From Lethocerus indicus (taxonomy: Eukaryota; Arthropoda; Insecta; Hemiptera; Belostomatidae), in assembly GCA_019843655.1 (NCBI GenBank), contig JACDQD010000002.1:13911154-13975153 (forward strand): a DNA stretch of 64,000 nucleotides, read 5' to 3'. The translations under genes were made by a program, and so were the position numbers. Positions 51,377-64,000 of this stretch are shown piece by piece (position 1 is the stretch's first letter; each line of letters opens with the position of its first letter). The notes beneath the pieces were generated by a model. That model saw nothing but the letters and a program-made list of their open reading frames with translations, ran no database searches and had not been told where the DNA came from.

Positions 51377-52855
51377 CTGGTGTCAAAAGATATTGAATCA
51401 CACTTATGTCACAACAGAATTCCTAATGTCCTAATTTAAAACTTAATTTCAACAAAATATAAAAAAAGTTTCATGGTTTCTTTTTAACAATTAATATAAA
51501 ATTTCTCATGCTCACTATAATTAATAAGAAAGGATGTCTATACCTATTCCTTAGGAACTCCTGTAATTATAATTGAAATGTTAATCATAGTTTGTAATCG
51601 ATTAATACTTTTAACATTAACATAATGAATTTATAACAGTGTGTTGATATAACAGATGTTCCCATAGTTACATGAGTTAAAGTTATCACTATTATCACTG
51701 TTAATTTTTGTTTGTGAGTGTAAGAAAGCTTGTTTACTCTTACTTTGATATTAATTTTATACTCAATTAGATTGTACATATCTATTTAGCTAATTATTTT
51801 TGAATGTTGACTCACTAAAATATTTTTAATTTTGACATACTTTCTTAAAAATAAATTTTGAAAAAATATGTGAATAACTAATTCCATTCGGTCACCTAAT
51901 AAAACATACATTAAAGGAAATCATGATCTTACTCCTACAAATTGAAGAGATGGCAAAATTCTATTGATATTCAACTAAGAAGAATATTACAGTAACACAA
52001 GCTTTCTTGATTGTTAAATAAGTATAAATTACACTTTAACAATTGTTTTACTATCAAACCAGAAATTCTGTTTTGATAGGATATTTTTATTTGAATTCTA
52101 CAAAACTACCTTTATGTGTGGTCACATGCGCAAAGGAGCAAACCTATTATTTAAAAGTGAGTCCTCAATAAAGATTGAGGCTAGTATGAAGAGAATAAAA
52201 ATATTCATACTCAAAGAAATCAATCAAAGTTTAAAGAGACATGAAATATAAAGGTAGGAGGATAAATACACGAAATATATTCTTGAAATATAACTGTTTT
52301 CATGCAGAAAATAAATAATTTACTAAAAGAACAAATAAAAGGGTACACAAGTATTAACATGTACTACAATATAATTTGCATATATTATCCCTAAGGAAGA
52401 ATCAGTATATATTTACCACTAATTTATCAGGTACTCAACAGAATTTTTACATTATTTGTTTTTTAACTGTCTTTAATTTTGATAATTAAAAACATTTCTG
52501 TCAAGGAATATTAATTTTAATTAATGTAAAATGAGTACTTAATTAACTTATAAGGGTGAAACATACTTGTTGGTGGGTTAATACTTTAGTACCCATTTTA
52601 AAAACTAAGGTCAATATTTAAATTTGCCAAATGGTCACAGATGAATGTAGTGTATGTACCTACACAAGAAGTTTGAGATTAATATATTCTCAAAGGAAAA
52701 ACACTTCACAAATAAAAATAAAACAAACAAAATAGGTTTAGTTTCAAAAAGTATAGTTCGAGCAATGCAGCAATATACACACTTTATATTGCAAGCATGC
52801 CACAGAAGATTGGATCACCTTATACTTACAATTTGTACCTAAGATTGGGTTAATA
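46927..52855. other. AT-rich intergenic DNA or calcium-channel 3' UTR
   Basis: Nearly 6 kb with no recognisable exon on either strand, very low CpG, many poly-A/T runs and one long TA repeat. The right part probably includes the 3' UTR of the calcium channel beta gene; the left part includes the promoter of carbonic-anhydrase-like copy B. I saw no RNA gene and no repeat family shared with the left half of the window. Confidence 0.45.
51323..51375. repeat. (TA)n microsatellite
   Basis: A pure AT/TA run of about 53 bp in AT-rich DNA downstream of the calcium channel beta coding region. Confidence 0.92.
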
Positions 52856-62580
<9,725 letters not shown>

Positions 62581-63289
62581 CTGAAAAAATAAATCTTATG
62601 TGATTATAATTATAAATTTTTTTATTTCGAATACTATATTTCTGGGTTTATTGAACAATATTAAATTCGTAATTATTATCTTGACTATTACATATCTTCT
62701 TTTATATTTGTAGTTTCAGAGTTCTTTCAAATGCTCTGACTGATATGTTCTGAAGACAATTCAGTTGTTAAAAACCATTACTTTGCAGTGCCATGATAGT
62801 ATATAATAAAAAAAAGTTTTACTGTACTTCTAATTTGTTGTATTGCATGTAAAGATTTATAAAATATACACAATTTTTTTGGATATAACACAATTTAAGT
62901 TTTTTTTATTTTTTTTTATATCTAATTATATGCTGAGAGCAGTTTATATAGTATACTATCAACTTATGATTTTTGTTGATCTTCTCTTTACACAAAAATA
63001 TTTTGTTAAATATTAGAAATATAAATACAGTAGTGCATATTTTATTCATATAAAAAATACAATAATCCAGCTAACATCACTGGTTAAAATTGTTATTTCA
63101 CTATTGACCTTCTACTTCTATGTTAAGTTGTGTATTTAGCATACAGCTTGATATTAAAGTAAGTAGGTAAAAAGTTCCCATGATTTGAAAAAAAAACAAA
63201 TATTTACTTTATAACTTCTGAACAATTTAAATTAGCAATGAAATGATATCATTATTCCAATTTTATGCTCTTGTATTGAAAAAATATAC

Positions 63290-63344
<55 letters not shown>

Positions 63345-64000
63345 CATTTTAATTATGTTTATTATATTACATAACTTTTTTTCCAACTGAGGTATGATGA
63401 AATAAAATTATGTAATATAGGTGATTACTACATACCACAGTCTAAAAATACAATAGTTTATTTCTCTAATCTTATTAGAGATACTAAAATAATGCATCCA
63501 CACTACCCATCTACTAGACTACTCTACATTGTAATATCAATACGATACTAAGCAATCCTATATTATAGTTATTTGAAAAAATGCATCATTTAATGTGAAA
63601 TGCATTTGTACTATATAATAGTACATTTTTTGATATTGAATAATAACAATATACAATATAAATAAAGCTAAAATTTCTTGAGTTGCCACATGTTTCTAAA
63701 TTTATATGGTAGATGGAAATATAAATGGATTATGGAATAATTTTTTTTATAAATTGATGATTCAGTTTACACATGCTGAGATTTACAGCCATGCAGAAAA
63801 TAGGCAAGTCCTGCTCCTACTTATCAGTGAAAAGTTATTTCTTACCAGTGAGGTGTACTTGGACATAAGTTACAGTTCACACCATGTACTTAGAGTGCTG
63901 CATGCAAGACACAATTATCAGTAAAACACAGAGAATAAAAATGACATACAGAAAGTAATATAAAGTAAAAACAGAAATAAACAAAAAAATATATCTACTA
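62581..64000. other. Upstream intron of Ca-beta to window edge
   Basis: Continues the calcium channel beta gene upstream of exon 62580. No exon matching the N-terminal region of the family is recognisable, so the first exons lie beyond position 64000. The only notable feature is a TA repeat at 63292-63339. Confidence 0.5.
63292..63339. repeat. (TA)n microsatellite
   Basis: An uninterrupted TA run of about 48 bp in the presumed intron upstream of Ca-beta exon 62580-62464. Confidence 0.9.

Overview
The window comes from an animal nuclear genome, almost certainly an insect or another arthropod. It holds spliced genes with GT-AG introns, AATAAA signals and long TA and CA microsatellites. The TFIIB protein carries an insertion-free Zn ribbon and a '[15 protein letters not shown]' stretch that I associate with the insect form. 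There is no bacterial-style operon.

The window splits into two halves of different composition. Positions 1 to about 22,900 have mixed GC, are rich in CpG and contain no gene I can recognise. This half holds a 70-bp triplicate (1051-1260), a 5.5-kb AT-rich satellite-like field (about 1735-7250) with an embedded 105-bp palindromic unit, a long inverted repeat that looks like a fold-back or MITE element (about 21031-21477), a G-rich tract and many short perfect hairpins. From about 22,900 to 64,000 the DNA is AT-rich and CpG-poor and carries six well-supported spliced genes.

Gene layout from left to right: (1) minus strand 25474-31330, an eight-exon gene for an apparently domesticated transposon chimera (HHCC zinc module, degenerate integrase core, one C2H2 finger, four helix-turn-helix-like repeats and a Tigger/pogo-like DNA-binding end); (2) plus strand 32184-35056, GTF3C5 (TFIIIC subunit), head-to-head with gene 1 across a promoter that contains a decayed duplicate of GTF3C5 exon 1; (3) minus strand 37176-40520, TFIIB, tail-to-tail with GTF3C5; (4) and (5) minus strand 41643-44224 and 44832-46926, tandem carbonic-anhydrase-related genes with identical intron phases that have lost zinc ligands; (6) minus strand 52856-62580, the voltage-gated calcium channel beta subunit, whose 5' end lies beyond the right edge. 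The beta gene has a His-rich terminal exon, a probable alternative terminal exon and a possible cassette exon.

GTF3C5 and TFIIB both serve basal transcription (Pol III and Pol II). I see no evidence that the genes otherwise form one pathway. All exon joins were checked for splice dinucleotides and phase by reading only, with no alignment or transcript data.
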